Origin: Streptomyces sp. YPW6
GTDB taxonomy: Bacteria; Actinomycetota; Actinomycetes; Streptomycetales; Streptomycetaceae
Reading direction: 5' to 3'
DNA length: 64,000 nt
Assembly: GCF_018866325.1 (NCBI RefSeq)
Contig: NZ_CP076457.1
Coordinates: 4,313,001 to 4,377,000 of the forward strand
Below the pieces are notes generated by a model, which did no database searches, was not told the origin of the DNA, and saw only the letters and a list, made by a program, of their open reading frames with translations. Below, in pieces: positions 34,344 to 43,653 of the stretch (position 1 is the stretch's first letter; each line of letters starts with the position of its first letter). The translations under genes were made by a program, and so were the position numbers.

Positions 34344-34655
34344 TCAGCTTTCGATCAGCCGTTGGAAGGCGGCGGTGTCGAAGATGTCCTCCATCCGCAC
34401 GGCCTTGCCGCCGCTCAGTGTCCAGGAGTGCACGAACGACAGGGTCTCGGTACGGCCGCTGCGGGAGGTCACCTGACGTGTGCCGAAGACCACCACCCGG
34501 TCGCCCGACTGCACGAACTCCGCCGGTTCCAGGCGCATCCCGCCCAGCACCGTCGGTACGTGGGCCAGGAACTCCCGGACTCCGGTGTGCCCGTGCTTCG
34601 TACCGCCCAGTCCGTAGGCCGCCATTCCGTCGGGGTGGACCCATTCCTCGTGTCC
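34344..34655 (-). pseudogene. Truncated SnoaL/NTF2-like protein
   Basis: The C-terminal three quarters of a SnoaL-like (NTF2 fold) domain: EEWVHPDGMAAYGLGGTKHG, FLAHVPTVLGGMRLEPAEFV, then RVVVFGTRQVTSR and FVHSWTLSGGKAVRMEDIFD. The first strand-helix part expected before EEWVHP is missing; upstream the frame stays open to 34859, but its translation (Arg/Gly-rich) does not resemble the family and lies antisense to another coding-like stretch. A short product from ATG 34625 (93 residues) is conceivable. Best read as a gene broken at a recombination junction. Confidence 0.6.
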
Positions 34656-34835
34656 ACGGTCGGCACCGACGACCCGACGGGCAAGGCGGCCTCCTCGGCC
34701 GACTGCTGGCGCCCGTACGTGAAGGGCGAGGTCCGCACCCATCTGATCGACGCGCACCACGGAAACCTGCTGCAACCGGAGCCCGCCGCCGAGATCGGCC
34801 GGGTCCTTCATCAGAGGCTCGTCGAACTCGGCTGA
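34644..34835 (+). pseudogene. C-terminal fragment of a thioesterase-like alpha/beta hydrolase
   Basis: About 63 residues ending in a stop: ASSADCWRPYVKGEVRTHLI, DAHHGNLLQPEPAAEIGRVL, HQRLVELG. This matches the end of NRPS/PKS-type thioesterases, including the region of the catalytic histidine (AHHGNLL). Third-position GC is above 90 percent in this frame, which supports real coding origin. The upstream part is gone; it meets the truncated SnoaL remnant from the opposite strand near 34650. A relic of a biosynthetic gene, probably not expressed. Confidence 0.5.
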
Positions 34836-34886
34836 CATACGGCCTGTCAACGACGACATCAGTGCGACGAAAGGGAGTTGGCCGTC

Positions 34887-35915
34887 ATGGAAACGGCGAT
34901 ATCAGCGGAAGGCCTCCGCAAGAACTACGGCGACCACCAGGCCCTGAGAGGCATCGACCTCACGGCCCCGGCCGGAACCGTGCTCGGCGTGCTCGGGCCC
35001 AACGGCGCCGGCAAGACCACGACCGTACGGATTCTGGCCACCCTGCTTCAGCCGGACGGGGGCCGCGCCACCGTGGCCGGGTACGACCTGGCCGAGCAGC
35101 CTCTGGAGGTCCGCCGCAACATCGGTCTGACCGGCCAGTACGCGGCCGTGGACGAGCGGCTCACCGGCCGGGAGAACATCGAGCTGATCGGGGTCCTGCT
35201 CCATCTCGGACGCCGGGCGGCCAAGGCGCGGGCGGCCGAGCTGCTTGAGCAGTTCGGACTGACCGACGCGGGCGACCGGATGGCGAAGACGTACTCCGGC
35301 GGTATGCGGCGCCGGCTCGACCTCGCCGCCAGCCTCGTCGCCAGGCCGCCGGTGCTGTTCCTCGACGAGCCGACGACCGGGCTCGACCTCACGAGCCGCC
35401 TCGCCCTGTGGGACATGATCCGGGAGCAGGTGAGGAACGGCACCACCGTGCTCCTCACCACCCAGTATCTGGAGGAGGCCGACCAGCTCGCCGACCGGCT
35501 CGCCGTCATCGACCAGGGCACGGTCATCGCCGACGGCACCCCGGACGAGCTCAAGCGGAAGATCGGCGGAGAGCGCCTGGAGGTGGCGGTGGCCGACCCC
35601 GCTGATCTGGCCGCGACCGCCCGCGCCCTGGCCGCCGTGTCCCCCGCCGCCCCGGTCGTCGACCAGGAGACCCGCAGCGTTTCCGTCCCGCTCACGGGAG
35701 GGGTCGCCGCGATCTCCGCGGCGGCGGCGCGTCTGGACGAACTGGGCATCGAGCCGGAGGACTTCGCCGTACGACGTTCCTCGCTCGACGACGTGTTCCT
35801 CGCACTGACCGGGCACCCGGGCGCGTCCGACGGGCAACCGGAGACCGACCCCACGCAGCAGCAGAAGAGCGGGCCGCGGAAGTCCGCGCAGACGAAGGAG
35901 AAGGAACCGGCATGA
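34887..35915 (+). CDS. ABC transporter ATP-binding protein (DrrA type)
   Basis: A 342-residue ATPase of the daunorubicin-resistance DrrA family, powering drug or lipid export. Walker A is GPNGAGKTTT near residue 33, the signature is YSGGMRRRLDLAASL near 135, Walker B is PVLFLDEPTTGLDL near 154, with the family-typical C-terminal domain ending SSLDDVFLALTGH. A Gln/Lys/Glu-rich tail follows. The ATG at 34887 has AAGGGAG nine bases upstream; a TTG at 34878 is less likely. The stop overlaps the permease start (ATGA), so the two form one exporter. Confidence 0.93.
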   Translation: METAISAEGLRKNYGDHQALRGIDLTAPAGTVLGVLGPNGAGKTTTVRILATLLQPDGGRATVAGYDLAEQPLEVRRNIGLTGQYAAVDERLTGRENIELIGVLLHLGRRAAKARAAELLEQFGLTDAGDRMAKTYSGGMRRRLDLAASLVARPPVLFLDEPTTGLDLTSRLALWDMIREQVRNGTTVLLTTQYLEEADQLADRLAVIDQGTVIADGTPDELKRKIGGERLEVAVADPADLAATARALAAVSPAAPVVDQETRSVSVPLTGGVAAISAAAARLDELGIEPEDFAVRRSSLDDVFLALTGHPGASDGQPETDPTQQQKSGPRKSAQTKEKEPA

Positions 35916-36706
35916 CCGAGGCGATCAGCGACTCACTGGCCCTCGCGGGCCGCCAGATGCGGCACATCCGGCGCATGCCGGAACAGCTGCTCGGCATCAC
36001 CGTCATGCCGATCGCGTTCGTCGTGGTCTTCGGCTACCTCTTCGGCAGTGCGATGCAGGTGCCCGGCGAGGGCGGCTACAAGGAATACATCATGGCGGGG
36101 ATCTTCGCCCAGGTGATGCTCGCCAACATCACCACCACCGCCGTCGGGGTGGTCAACGACCTCAACAACGGCCTGGTGGACCGCTTCCGCGCGCTGCCCA
36201 TCGCCCGCTCGTCGGTGCTCATCGGCCGTACCGGAGCCGACGCCGTACTGGTCACCTGGACCTGCACCATGATGGCCCTGGTCGGATACCTGATCGGCTG
36301 GCGCGCCCACAACGGCGTGCTCCAGACTCTCGCCGGTTTCGGCCTGCTCCTTCTGATGGGTTTTGCCATGTCGTGGCTGGGCGCCTTGATCGGGCTGACC
36401 CTGCGCAACGTCGAGACGGTGAGCGCCCTGTCCGGCATCATCATGATGCCGCTCGCCTTCCTCTCCAACGCGTTCGTCCCGCTGGACGGCCTGCCCGGCT
36501 GGCTGCGGACGATCGCCGAGTGGAACCCGGTCAGTGCGGTGGTGTCGGCCAGCCGTCAGCTCTTCGGCAACGAACAGGGAGCCAGTTCGGGGGCGCTGCC
36601 CGCTCAGCACCCGGTCGCCGCATCGCTGATCGTGCTGGCGGTGCTGCTCGTGGTCGTGGTGCCGCTCGCGGGACGCGCGTACGAGAAGGCGGCCGCCCAG
36701 CGCTGA
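35912..36706 (+). CDS. ABC-2 type permease (DrrB type)
   Basis: A 264-residue membrane protein with six hydrophobic segments and the ABC-2 signature region near LSGIIMMPLAFLSNAFVPLD followed by GLPGWLRTIAEWNPVSAVVSA, standard for DrrB. It works with the preceding ATPase to export a hydrophobic compound. Coupled by four-base overlap. The exporter lies next to a broken thioesterase gene, suggesting it once belonged to a biosynthetic locus. Confidence 0.92.
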   Translation: MTEAISDSLALAGRQMRHIRRMPEQLLGITVMPIAFVVVFGYLFGSAMQVPGEGGYKEYIMAGIFAQVMLANITTTAVGVVNDLNNGLVDRFRALPIARSSVLIGRTGADAVLVTWTCTMMALVGYLIGWRAHNGVLQTLAGFGLLLLMGFAMSWLGALIGLTLRNVETVSALSGIIMMPLAFLSNAFVPLDGLPGWLRTIAEWNPVSAVVSASRQLFGNEQGASSGALPAQHPVAASLIVLAVLLVVVVPLAGRAYEKAAAQR

Positions 36707-36738
36707 GCCCGCGAGGGCGGCGCGCCTGCGGACGGCGG

Positions 36739-38697
36739 TCAGCGTCTGGGGGCACCGATCATCATGAACAGCACCCGCATCACCAGCACACAGCTGATCA
36801 CCAGCAGGTTGTAGCCGAACAGTTCGAAGAGCCCCAGACCCTCGCTGATCCGTGGCCCGCCGCTCGTCCGGAGCAGCTGCACACCGACCAGCCCGATGAC
36901 GCCCCCGAGGAACGCCAGCAGCACCTCGTGCATCAGGGACCGGATGTAGCGGCGGTCCTCCGGGTCGCCGAAGAGCCGGACTCCGACGACCATGTGGCCG
37001 CTCTCCACCGCGCTGCCGATACGTTCGATACGCCGCGGGAGGCGTCGCAGCATCGGTATGACTCCGAGCATTTCCTCGGTCAGGGTGCGCCCCAGCGCCT
37101 CTGGCCTGAGCTTGTGCAGATGGCGGCTGACCGCGAACGAACGGGCCTCGGAGACGATGTCGAAGCCGGGCACAAGCCGGTCCAGCGACCCTTCCATGGT
37201 GGCCAGCGCGCGGAAGACGGCCGCGATCTCCGGCGGCACGCTGATGCCGTGCCGCGAGACGATGGCGAAGAGGTCGGCGAACATTTCCCGGTCGGGCTTG
37301 ATCCCCGGGGCGAAGTGGCGGGCCAGGAACTGGCCGACGGCCCGTTCGAGCCCCCGCTCGTCTATCTGCTCCGGCCGTGCGACCAGCTCCAGCAGGCTGT
37401 CGCAGAGGCCCGGCGGATCGCCGCGATGCAGAGCCAGGAGCATATTGCTCAGCGTCGAGCGTAGCGACCGGTCGATCCGCCCGACCGACCCGAAGTCCAG
37501 CATGCCCAGGCGGCCGTCCCGGAGCAGCAGCAGGTTGCCGGGGTGCGGGTCGGCGTGGAACACCCCGCTGGTCATGATCTGGCCGAGCAGGCACTCCAGC
37601 ATGGCGCGGGCCAGCGCCTGCCGGTCGAGGCCGCGCTCGTCGAGTGCGTCGGACACGTTGTTGAGGGGAGTGCCGTCCATCCACTCGGTCACCAGGACCC
37701 GCCGGCTGCACAGCTCCTCGTGGACCGCGGGCACAAGGATGACGGATTCGCCGGTGAGAGACGTCTTGATCGCGGCGGCCACGGACAGGGTGTTGCGTGC
37801 CTCGATCCGGAAGTCCAGCTCTTCCTGGAGCGAGACGGCGAAGCCCTGGGCCAGCGCCACCGCTCCCACACTGCGCCCCCAGTCGGAGTGCAGCTCGATC
37901 TTGGTGGCGAACCGGTAGAGGATGTCCAGGTCGTCGACGACGATGGAACGCGCCTCGGAGCGCTGCACCTTGACCGCGACCTGGTCGCCGGAATGCAGCC
38001 GGGCCCGGTGGACCTGGGCGATGGAACCCGCGGCGAGCGGTTCGCGGTCGAACGTGGCGAACACCTCGCCGGGCGGGGCCCCGAGCTCATCGGTCAGCAC
38101 CTGCTCCACCGCGGCCCAGGGCTCGGGCGCGGCCTGGTCCTGGAGTTTGCTCAGCTCCTCGATGAACTCGGCCGGCAGCAGGTCGTAACGGGTGGACAGC
38201 ACCTGACCCAGCTTGACGAAGGTGACCCCCGCCTCCTCCAGGGCCCGGCGCAGGGACGGGGCGAGCACCTGGCGTTCGGCGGCCGCGCCCGGACCGCGCC
38301 GCGACTTGCCGCTGAGGAAGCGGCCGAGGCCGTGGCGGATGAATATGCGGCTGAGCCTGGTGTAGCGGCGGGTGCGGGCGAAGCGGCGCCGCAGGGTGCG
38401 GGGGAGCCGCACCAGGCCGGGGAGCGTCCCGCTGGGCATCACCAGTTCGGTGATGGCCAGGAACGCCATCGACACCAGAAGGGCGCCCCCGATCTCCAGG
38501 CTGATCAGGGCCACCGGCTCCACGTCGCGCAGCGGCCTGCTGATCAGAGTGGCCGCGACGAGACCGACTCCGGCAGTGAGCACGGCTCGTCCCTTGCCGA
38601 TCCTGATGCCGAGCAGCCTGCGGGCGCCGGAGGCGAGCCCGGTGAGGAAGACGGTGAGGGAGAGCGCCGCGAGCAGGACGAGCACCACGGTGTTCAC
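36739..38697 (-). CDS. AarF/UbiB-family (ABC1) atypical kinase
   Basis: A 652-residue protein of the UbiB/ABC1 kinase-like family, which supports isoprenoid-quinone or lipid metabolism in other organisms. An N-terminal membrane region covers residues 1-95. The kinase-like domain has the KxGQ motif FVKLGQVLSTRYDLLPAEF near 165, an Ala-rich loop (PLAAGSIAQVHRARL), VAVKVQR, and the HADPHPGNLLLL/DFG core (LGMLDFGSVGRID) near 395-420. Two helices close the C-terminus. The GTG start overlaps the stop of the upstream membrane gene by four bases. The longer open frame upstream is that gene's shadow. Confidence 0.9.
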   Translation of the reverse strand: MNTVVLVLLAALSLTVFLTGLASGARRLLGIRIGKGRAVLTAGVGLVAATLISRPLRDVEPVALISLEIGGALLVSMAFLAITELVMPSGTLPGLVRLPRTLRRRFARTRRYTRLSRIFIRHGLGRFLSGKSRRGPGAAAERQVLAPSLRRALEEAGVTFVKLGQVLSTRYDLLPAEFIEELSKLQDQAAPEPWAAVEQVLTDELGAPPGEVFATFDREPLAAGSIAQVHRARLHSGDQVAVKVQRSEARSIVVDDLDILYRFATKIELHSDWGRSVGAVALAQGFAVSLQEELDFRIEARNTLSVAAAIKTSLTGESVILVPAVHEELCSRRVLVTEWMDGTPLNNVSDALDERGLDRQALARAMLECLLGQIMTSGVFHADPHPGNLLLLRDGRLGMLDFGSVGRIDRSLRSTLSNMLLALHRGDPPGLCDSLLELVARPEQIDERGLERAVGQFLARHFAPGIKPDREMFADLFAIVSRHGISVPPEIAAVFRALATMEGSLDRLVPGFDIVSEARSFAVSRHLHKLRPEALGRTLTEEMLGVIPMLRRLPRRIERIGSAVESGHMVVGVRLFGDPEDRRYIRSLMHEVLLAFLGGVIGLVGVQLLRTSGGPRISEGLGLFELFGYNLLVISCVLVMRVLFMMIGAPRR

Positions 38698-39239
38698 CGC
38701 TCCCGCCGACGCCGGAGGTAGTAGGAGACGGTGACGGCGGCGAGCAGCGGGCCCCACAGCAGGAGCGGCGCGTAGCACCAGCCCATCAACGCGCGGTGGC
38801 CGCCGGTCAGGGTGTCCTGGTCGACCGAGTCCCAGATCATCAGCTGACTGAACGTCACCACGGTGAGAATCAGGGCGCCGAGGGCTGCGGGGACGACAGC
38901 GGCCATCGGCCGGACGGGCCTGCCGCCGATGAACGGAAGCCAACGCGGGGCGATCAGGCCCCACTTGCTGATCAGTCCCAGGGTGAGCAGGGCCGCGGCC
39001 TCCTGCGCGAGGCTGATCAGGGGCAGGACCACATAGCCGCTGCCGGGAATTCCGTAGTCCGTGCGCAGCACTTCGTCGCTGTAGCCGACCGGGATGCCCA
39101 CGGCCATCGCCAGACGCCAGAGCGACGAGGGCAGGACGACCAAGGGGACGGCGTGGGCCGCCCAGCGCGCCCAACGGGGCGGCGGGGGAGTGGTGTACGT
39201 CGGCGACTGGCCGTCGGCGCTGCTGGTCTGTGTGGTCAT
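38694..39239 (-). CDS. Integral membrane protein coupled to AarF
   Basis: A 181-residue membrane protein with about four helices (AHAVPLVVLPSSLWRLAMAV, VVLPLISLAQEAAALLTLGL, AAVVPAALGALILTVVTFSQ, YAPLLLWGPLLAAVTVSYYL) and a basic end RRRRER. No known domain recognised. The ATG at 39239 is chosen as it opens a normal N-terminus (TTQTSSADGQSP); ATGs near 39257-39260 are possible. Its stop overlaps the AarF start, so it is likely a dedicated partner. Confidence 0.75.
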   Translation of the reverse strand: MTTQTSSADGQSPTYTTPPPPRWARWAAHAVPLVVLPSSLWRLAMAVGIPVGYSDEVLRTDYGIPGSGYVVLPLISLAQEAAALLTLGLISKWGLIAPRWLPFIGGRPVRPMAAVVPAALGALILTVVTFSQLMIWDSVDQDTLTGGHRALMGWCYAPLLLWGPLLAAVTVSYYLRRRRER

Positions 39240-39287
39240 GAGCGTAAGACTGCCCATCATCTCGTAGGCGGTGCAACCGGCCGAAAA

Positions 39288-39330
39288 CCGGCACACCCTG
39301 CCTCCCGCGACGGGGAGCAGGATGTGCCGG
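39288..39330 (-). terminator. Hairpin after the MMPL gene
   Basis: CCGGCACACCCTGC (39288-39301) pairs with GCAGGATGTGCCGG (39317-39330) with one mismatch and further pairing inside. It lies between the MMPL stop and the next minus-strand gene. Confidence 0.7.
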
Positions 39331-39383
39331 ACGCGATCCGGTCGTTCGGTCGTGCCGTCGGTCCGGATCGATCCGACGGCCGG

Positions 39384-41561
39384 TCAGGCGCTGTGGTCAC
39401 CACCGGTATGGGCGGTGACCGGTACGCGCCGGTCGTCCTCCGCGGCAGCGTTCCCGGGCCGCTGCTGTTCCGCCGCTCCCCGGCCGCCGGGCCACCAGGC
39501 CCGGCCGCCCAGAAGGGTGGTCACCGCGGGGACCAGCAGCAGGGCCATCACGAAGGCGGTCAGCAGGATGCCGAAGCCGACCGCGAAGCCCATCTGCTGG
39601 AGCATCGAGTTCTCGGCGAGCAGCAGTACGCCGAAGGTGCCCGCCAGGATGACGGCGGCCGCGGCGATCGTGGAGGCGGAGTGGGTGGTCGCCCGCCGTA
39701 CGGCCTCCGCCGGACTGCTGCCGTCCCGGATCTCCTCCCGGATCCGGGCCACCATGAGGATGTTGTAGTCCGTGCCGATCGCGACGACGAACAGGTACAC
39801 CACCACCGGCAAGGTGAAAAGCAGCCCCTGCTCGCCCATGGCGCCCTGGAACAGCCAGACCGTGGAGCCGAGGGTGGCGGCGAAGCCGAGACCGACCGAG
39901 AGCATCAGGTACCAGGGCGCGATGGCGCTGCGCAGCAGCAGCCCCAGGATGACCATGATGGCGAGGCCCGCGACGGGGAAGACCAGGGAGTAGTCGCGCG
40001 AGGTGGCGTGCTGGATGTCGGCGAGCACCGCCGTGGTGCCCCCGACGACCGCCCGGGTGCCCTCAGGGGCGGCCTCGTGCGCGGCGTCCCGCAGCGGACC
40101 GGCGACCAGCTCGACCGCCTCGTCACTGGCGGGCTTCTGCTTCAGGACCACCCCGAACTGTGCGGTGTCGCCCTGCGGGCCGACGGCGGCCGGAGTGACC
40201 TGGCCGAGACCGGTGGCCCGGAGCTCCTTCTCGTACGCCGTGAGCTGTGCCGGGTCGAGCCGCTTGCCGTCGTCGGCCTGGACCAGCACCCACGTGGGGT
40301 CGGTCTGCCCGGCCGAGAAGCCGCGCTGCACGTCCGCCGCGGCCTGCACCGACTCCAGGTCGTCGGGGAGGGAACCGGTGCTGTCGAACTGGGGGGTGAA
40401 GTTGAAGACGCCCACGGCGAGCACCGCGAGCAGCCCGCCGGAGGCGGCGGCCACCCGGCCGGGCCGACGCGAGATGAGCGTGCCGACCCGGTGGGCGAAA
40501 CCGTGGTCGGGCTGCTTGCGCCAGGCCTTCGACGGCCAGAACGCCTTGGCCCCGAGCAGCGAGAACACCGCTGGTACGAGCGTCAGCGCGGCGACGAGGG
40601 TGACCGCCACCGAGATGGCCAGCGCGGGGCCCATGGCCCGCAGCATGCCGAGGCTGGACAGCAGGAGCGCCAGGAAGGCGGTGATGACCGCTCCGGCGGC
40701 CGAGGCGATGGTCTCGCCGACCCGGGCCACGGCCTCGCTCATGGCCTCCTTCGGAGACTTGCCCGTACGCAGGGACTCCCGGTAGCGGAAGAGCAGGAAG
40801 AGGATGTAGTCCGTTCCGACGCCGAACAGCACCACCACCAGGATCGAGGTGATCGAGGCGTCCGCCTGGAAGCCGCCCAGTTCGGCGGTGGCCGAGATCA
40901 GCCCGACCGCGACACCGAAGACCAGACCGATGATGATCACCGGCAGGATCGCGATCAGCGGACTGCGGAAGATCACCGCGAGCAGCAGGATGATCAGCAC
41001 CAGAGTGGCCATCATGATCATGGCGTCGGTGTCGCCCGCCGACTCCTGGGAGTCGAGGGCCGTGGCCGAGGCTCCGGTCACTCCCATGTGCAGGGAGGTG
41101 CCTTCCAGGAGGGGCCGCGCCTTCTCGCGCAGCTCCTTCACCGACTCGATCAGCTCGGGGGCGTAGGCGTTCTTCGTGGTGGCGTTGATGTTCGCCAGGG
41201 CGATCTCGCCCTTCGGGGACACCGCCTCCGGGGCCGTCGTCACCTTCTTGATCTTCTTCAGCCCGGCCTCGTCCAGCGCCGCGGCGATCCGCTTCACGTC
41301 GACCTTGTCGGCGTCGGTGAGCACGGCCTTGTCGGTGCGCCGGAACACCGCGATGGAGGCGGGCTGCTCCTGCTGCGGGAAGGCACGCTCCTGAATCTCG
41401 GCCGCCCGCACCGACTCGTAGTGCGACGGCAGGAACTCGGCCTGGTCGCTGACGGACTTGAGCGGGGGCGCGAGCGAGGCCGCAGCGACCGCGGCGACCA
41501 GCCACGCGAGGATGGTCAACCAGGGGTGTCTGACGGCGGACCGCCCGATCCTTCCGAACAT
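39384..41561 (-). CDS. MMPL-family transporter (RND-type)
   Basis: A 725-residue membrane protein of the MMPL/HAE-3 family of proton-driven lipid and drug exporters. It has an N-terminal helix (HPWLTILAWLVAAVAAASLA), a large outer loop, a block of about five helices (IMMATLVLIILLLAVIFRSP, ILPVIIIGLVFGVAVGLI), GTDYILFLLFRYRESLRTG with the GTDY motif, then the same arrangement repeated, ending GTDYNILMVARIREE and a second helix block. Length is typical of the short actinobacterial type. CGAAGGAG precedes the ATG. Substrate unknown. Confidence 0.94.
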   Translation of the reverse strand: MFGRIGRSAVRHPWLTILAWLVAAVAAASLAPPLKSVSDQAEFLPSHYESVRAAEIQERAFPQQEQPASIAVFRRTDKAVLTDADKVDVKRIAAALDEAGLKKIKKVTTAPEAVSPKGEIALANINATTKNAYAPELIESVKELREKARPLLEGTSLHMGVTGASATALDSQESAGDTDAMIMMATLVLIILLLAVIFRSPLIAILPVIIIGLVFGVAVGLISATAELGGFQADASITSILVVVLFGVGTDYILFLLFRYRESLRTGKSPKEAMSEAVARVGETIASAAGAVITAFLALLLSSLGMLRAMGPALAISVAVTLVAALTLVPAVFSLLGAKAFWPSKAWRKQPDHGFAHRVGTLISRRPGRVAAASGGLLAVLAVGVFNFTPQFDSTGSLPDDLESVQAAADVQRGFSAGQTDPTWVLVQADDGKRLDPAQLTAYEKELRATGLGQVTPAAVGPQGDTAQFGVVLKQKPASDEAVELVAGPLRDAAHEAAPEGTRAVVGGTTAVLADIQHATSRDYSLVFPVAGLAIMVILGLLLRSAIAPWYLMLSVGLGFAATLGSTVWLFQGAMGEQGLLFTLPVVVYLFVVAIGTDYNILMVARIREEIRDGSSPAEAVRRATTHSASTIAAAAVILAGTFGVLLLAENSMLQQMGFAVGFGILLTAFVMALLLVPAVTTLLGGRAWWPGGRGAAEQQRPGNAAAEDDRRVPVTAHTGGDHSA

Positions 41562-41671
41562 GGTGCTCCTTCGAGGGACTTCCAGGACGCCTGAAGTGTG
41601 GAGTCCAGCAGTCCGGTCGGGCCCGGGGAGCAGCTGTATGTGGCATCAACATGCCGCCCGGGCCGTTCGGC

Positions 41672-42343
41672 TCACTCGCAGCCGCGCTGCCAGTTCCAGC
41701 CGACGAAGCTGTGCTTCAGCTCGACGTCGAACTCGCAGGACGCCGTGCCGTCCGCCTTGAGCGTCACGGTGGTGGAGTGCTTGTTCGCGTACCAGACCCC
41801 GGTCGGGTCGAAGACGCCCTGGTACGAGAACTCCGCCTGTGCCGCGTTGACCGAGACCGGGCAGCCGGCGAGACAGTCGGCGCTCTTGCCGGAGGACTTC
41901 AGCGACCAGCCCGCGTTCCACGGTTCGCGGTTCCACTCCTGGGTCGCGTCGGTGGCCGACGCGGTGACCGCGGTGCCGTCGAAGGACCAGTCGGACGTTG
42001 TGTAGAGGCCGGTCATCCGGATGTTGCAGCAGTCGTACATCTCCGAGCGGCTGCGGACCTGTCTGGTCTCCGCGGCGGTACGCGAGGAGGCGGCGACGGC
42101 CGGGGCGGCGGAGCTCGGCACCAGTCGGACCGCGCCCGGCACCGGAGTGCAGTCGGGGCCTATGGTGACCTGCTGCCGTACAGCCATACCCGCGGGCGGG
42201 AGGGGAAGTTCCCCGGACAGCTTCACGTCCGTGCACTCCTGGCCCGCACCGGAGCCCGGCGAGGCGGCCGTGGCGGAGGCGGGGAGTGCGGTCAGGGAGA
42301 ACAGCCCGGCCGTGAGCGCGACGAGCGCGATGCGGTGGCGCAA
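41672..42343 (-). CDS. Secreted cysteine-containing hypothetical protein
   Basis: A 223-residue exported protein. A signal peptide (RIALVALTAGLFSLTALPAS, cleavage after ATA) is followed by a mature domain with several cysteines (ECTDVKL, PDCTPV, YDCCNIRM, ADCLAGCPV, CEFDV, RGCE), predicted beta-rich and disulfide-bonded. The TTG at 42343 is preferred because GAGGAAAGG lies eight bases upstream and it opens the signal peptide; a GTG at 42373 is the alternative. Family not recognised. It lies 110 bases upstream of the MMPL gene on the same strand, with a possible common function at the envelope. Confidence 0.72.
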   Translation of the reverse strand: MRHRIALVALTAGLFSLTALPASATAASPGSGAGQECTDVKLSGELPLPPAGMAVRQQVTIGPDCTPVPGAVRLVPSSAAPAVAASSRTAAETRQVRSRSEMYDCCNIRMTGLYTTSDWSFDGTAVTASATDATQEWNREPWNAGWSLKSSGKSADCLAGCPVSVNAAQAEFSYQGVFDPTGVWYANKHSTTVTLKADGTASCEFDVELKHSFVGWNWQRGCE

Positions 42344-42568
42344 TTTACTTGCCTTTCCTCGGGATTCCGTCACGGAGCGTATGCGCGGGCCGCGAGGCCG
42401 GGGACTGTGAGGAAAAAGGTTGGCACGAAGCTGACAATCCCGTGTCCCCGGCCGGTCCGTGCCGTTCTGGCACCTTCATGCCAGCACCGTTGCCCGGCGG
42501 ATCGGCCACGACCGAGAGTGGTGGCCGATATGCGGACAGATGTTTCGCCGTGCGACGGAGGAGTGCCC

Positions 42569-43642
42569 GTGGACGTCCATGACCGGTACGAAGGCGCTCT
42601 GTCCCTGCTGCGCCGCCCCGACGGCCTCATCGGACGCCTCGTCCGCGGCGAACCCGGCTTCCAGGCCCGGATCGCGGAGGCGCTGGCCGGGGCGGAGAAG
42701 CAGCTCCAGGACTGTGCGGCCGGCGCCCCCGACCCGCGGATCGCCGAGGTCACCGGGCATCTGGTGGCGGCCGGTGGAAAGCGGCTGCGGCCCCTGCTGG
42801 TCCTCCTCGGGGCCGAGTTCGGCGAGTCCTGGCGGGACGGCGTGACCCAGGCGGCCGTCATCTCCGAACTCGTCCACCTCGCCTCCCTCCACCACGACGA
42901 CGTGATGGACGGCGCCGAGACCCGGCACGGCGTGCCCACCGTCCACACCCGTTGGGGCGAGCACGTCGCGGTGCTCGGCGGGGACTGGCTGCTCGCCCGG
43001 GCCGCCCAGCTCGCCGCCGCCCTCGGCGCCGAAGCCGTACGCCTCAACGCCCACACCGCCGGGCGGCTGGTCTCCGGGCAACTGCGCGAACTGACCGGGC
43101 CCGTACCGGGCGAGGACCCGGTCGCCCACTACTTCCAGGTCGCCGCGGGCAAGACGGCCGCGCTGCTGGCCATGTCGCTGGGCATGGGCGCCGTCCAGGC
43201 CGCCGCCCCTGCCCCGTACGCGGAAGCACTCACCGAGTACGGCGAGCAGCTCGGCATCGCCTTCCAGATAGCCGACGACCTGCTGGACCTCCACGCGCCC
43301 GCTGAGGTCACGGGCAAAGAGCAGGGCAAGGACCTGCTCGCCGGGGTGCCGAGCCTCCCCGTGCTGCTCGTCCGTGCGGGATACGACGACGGGGACCGGG
43401 AGCTGCGCGCGCTGATCGACGCCGGACCGGGCGCCGGAGCCGCGGATCACCGCCGGGCGCTGGAACTCTTCGGCCGCTCACCCGCGACCGCGCGGGCCCG
43501 TGCCGTCATGCACGAACGGCTGGAGCTCGCCCGTACCGCCCTGGGCCCCCTGCCGGACCTGCCCGCCCGCCGCGCGCTCGAAGAGCTCTGCGACGTCGTC
43601 GCCCTCCGGTCCGGCCGAGCCGAAACCGGCCCGACGACATGA
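42569..43642 (+). CDS. Polyprenyl diphosphate synthase
   Basis: A 357-residue trans-isoprenyl diphosphate synthase that extends allylic diphosphates with isopentenyl diphosphate. The first aspartate motif DDVMD is at residues 110-114 in LHHDDVMDGAETRHG, the second is IADDLLDLH near 235, and GGKRLRPLLVLLG near 73 binds IPP. Such enzymes supply quinone side chains or terpene precursors. The GTG start has GGAGGAG five bases upstream; an ATG at 42530 would add 13 residues. Its stop overlaps the carboxylase leader, coupling it to the next gene. Confidence 0.92.
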   Translation: MDVHDRYEGALSLLRRPDGLIGRLVRGEPGFQARIAEALAGAEKQLQDCAAGAPDPRIAEVTGHLVAAGGKRLRPLLVLLGAEFGESWRDGVTQAAVISELVHLASLHHDDVMDGAETRHGVPTVHTRWGEHVAVLGGDWLLARAAQLAAALGAEAVRLNAHTAGRLVSGQLRELTGPVPGEDPVAHYFQVAAGKTAALLAMSLGMGAVQAAAPAPYAEALTEYGEQLGIAFQIADDLLDLHAPAEVTGKEQGKDLLAGVPSLPVLLVRAGYDDGDRELRALIDAGPGAGAADHRRALELFGRSPATARARAVMHERLELARTALGPLPDLPARRALEELCDVVALRSGRAETGPTT

Positions 43643-43653
43643 AGGGATCGGCC

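Noticed and set aside
34116..34637. Upstream part of the plus-strand frame leading into the thioesterase tail
   Set aside because: Antisense to the SnoaL remnant and to the DUF2637 start; no similarity to thioesterases before about 34644.
38796..41594. 932-codon plus-strand open frame
   Set aside because: Antisense to the MMPL gene; charged repetitive translation without family similarity.
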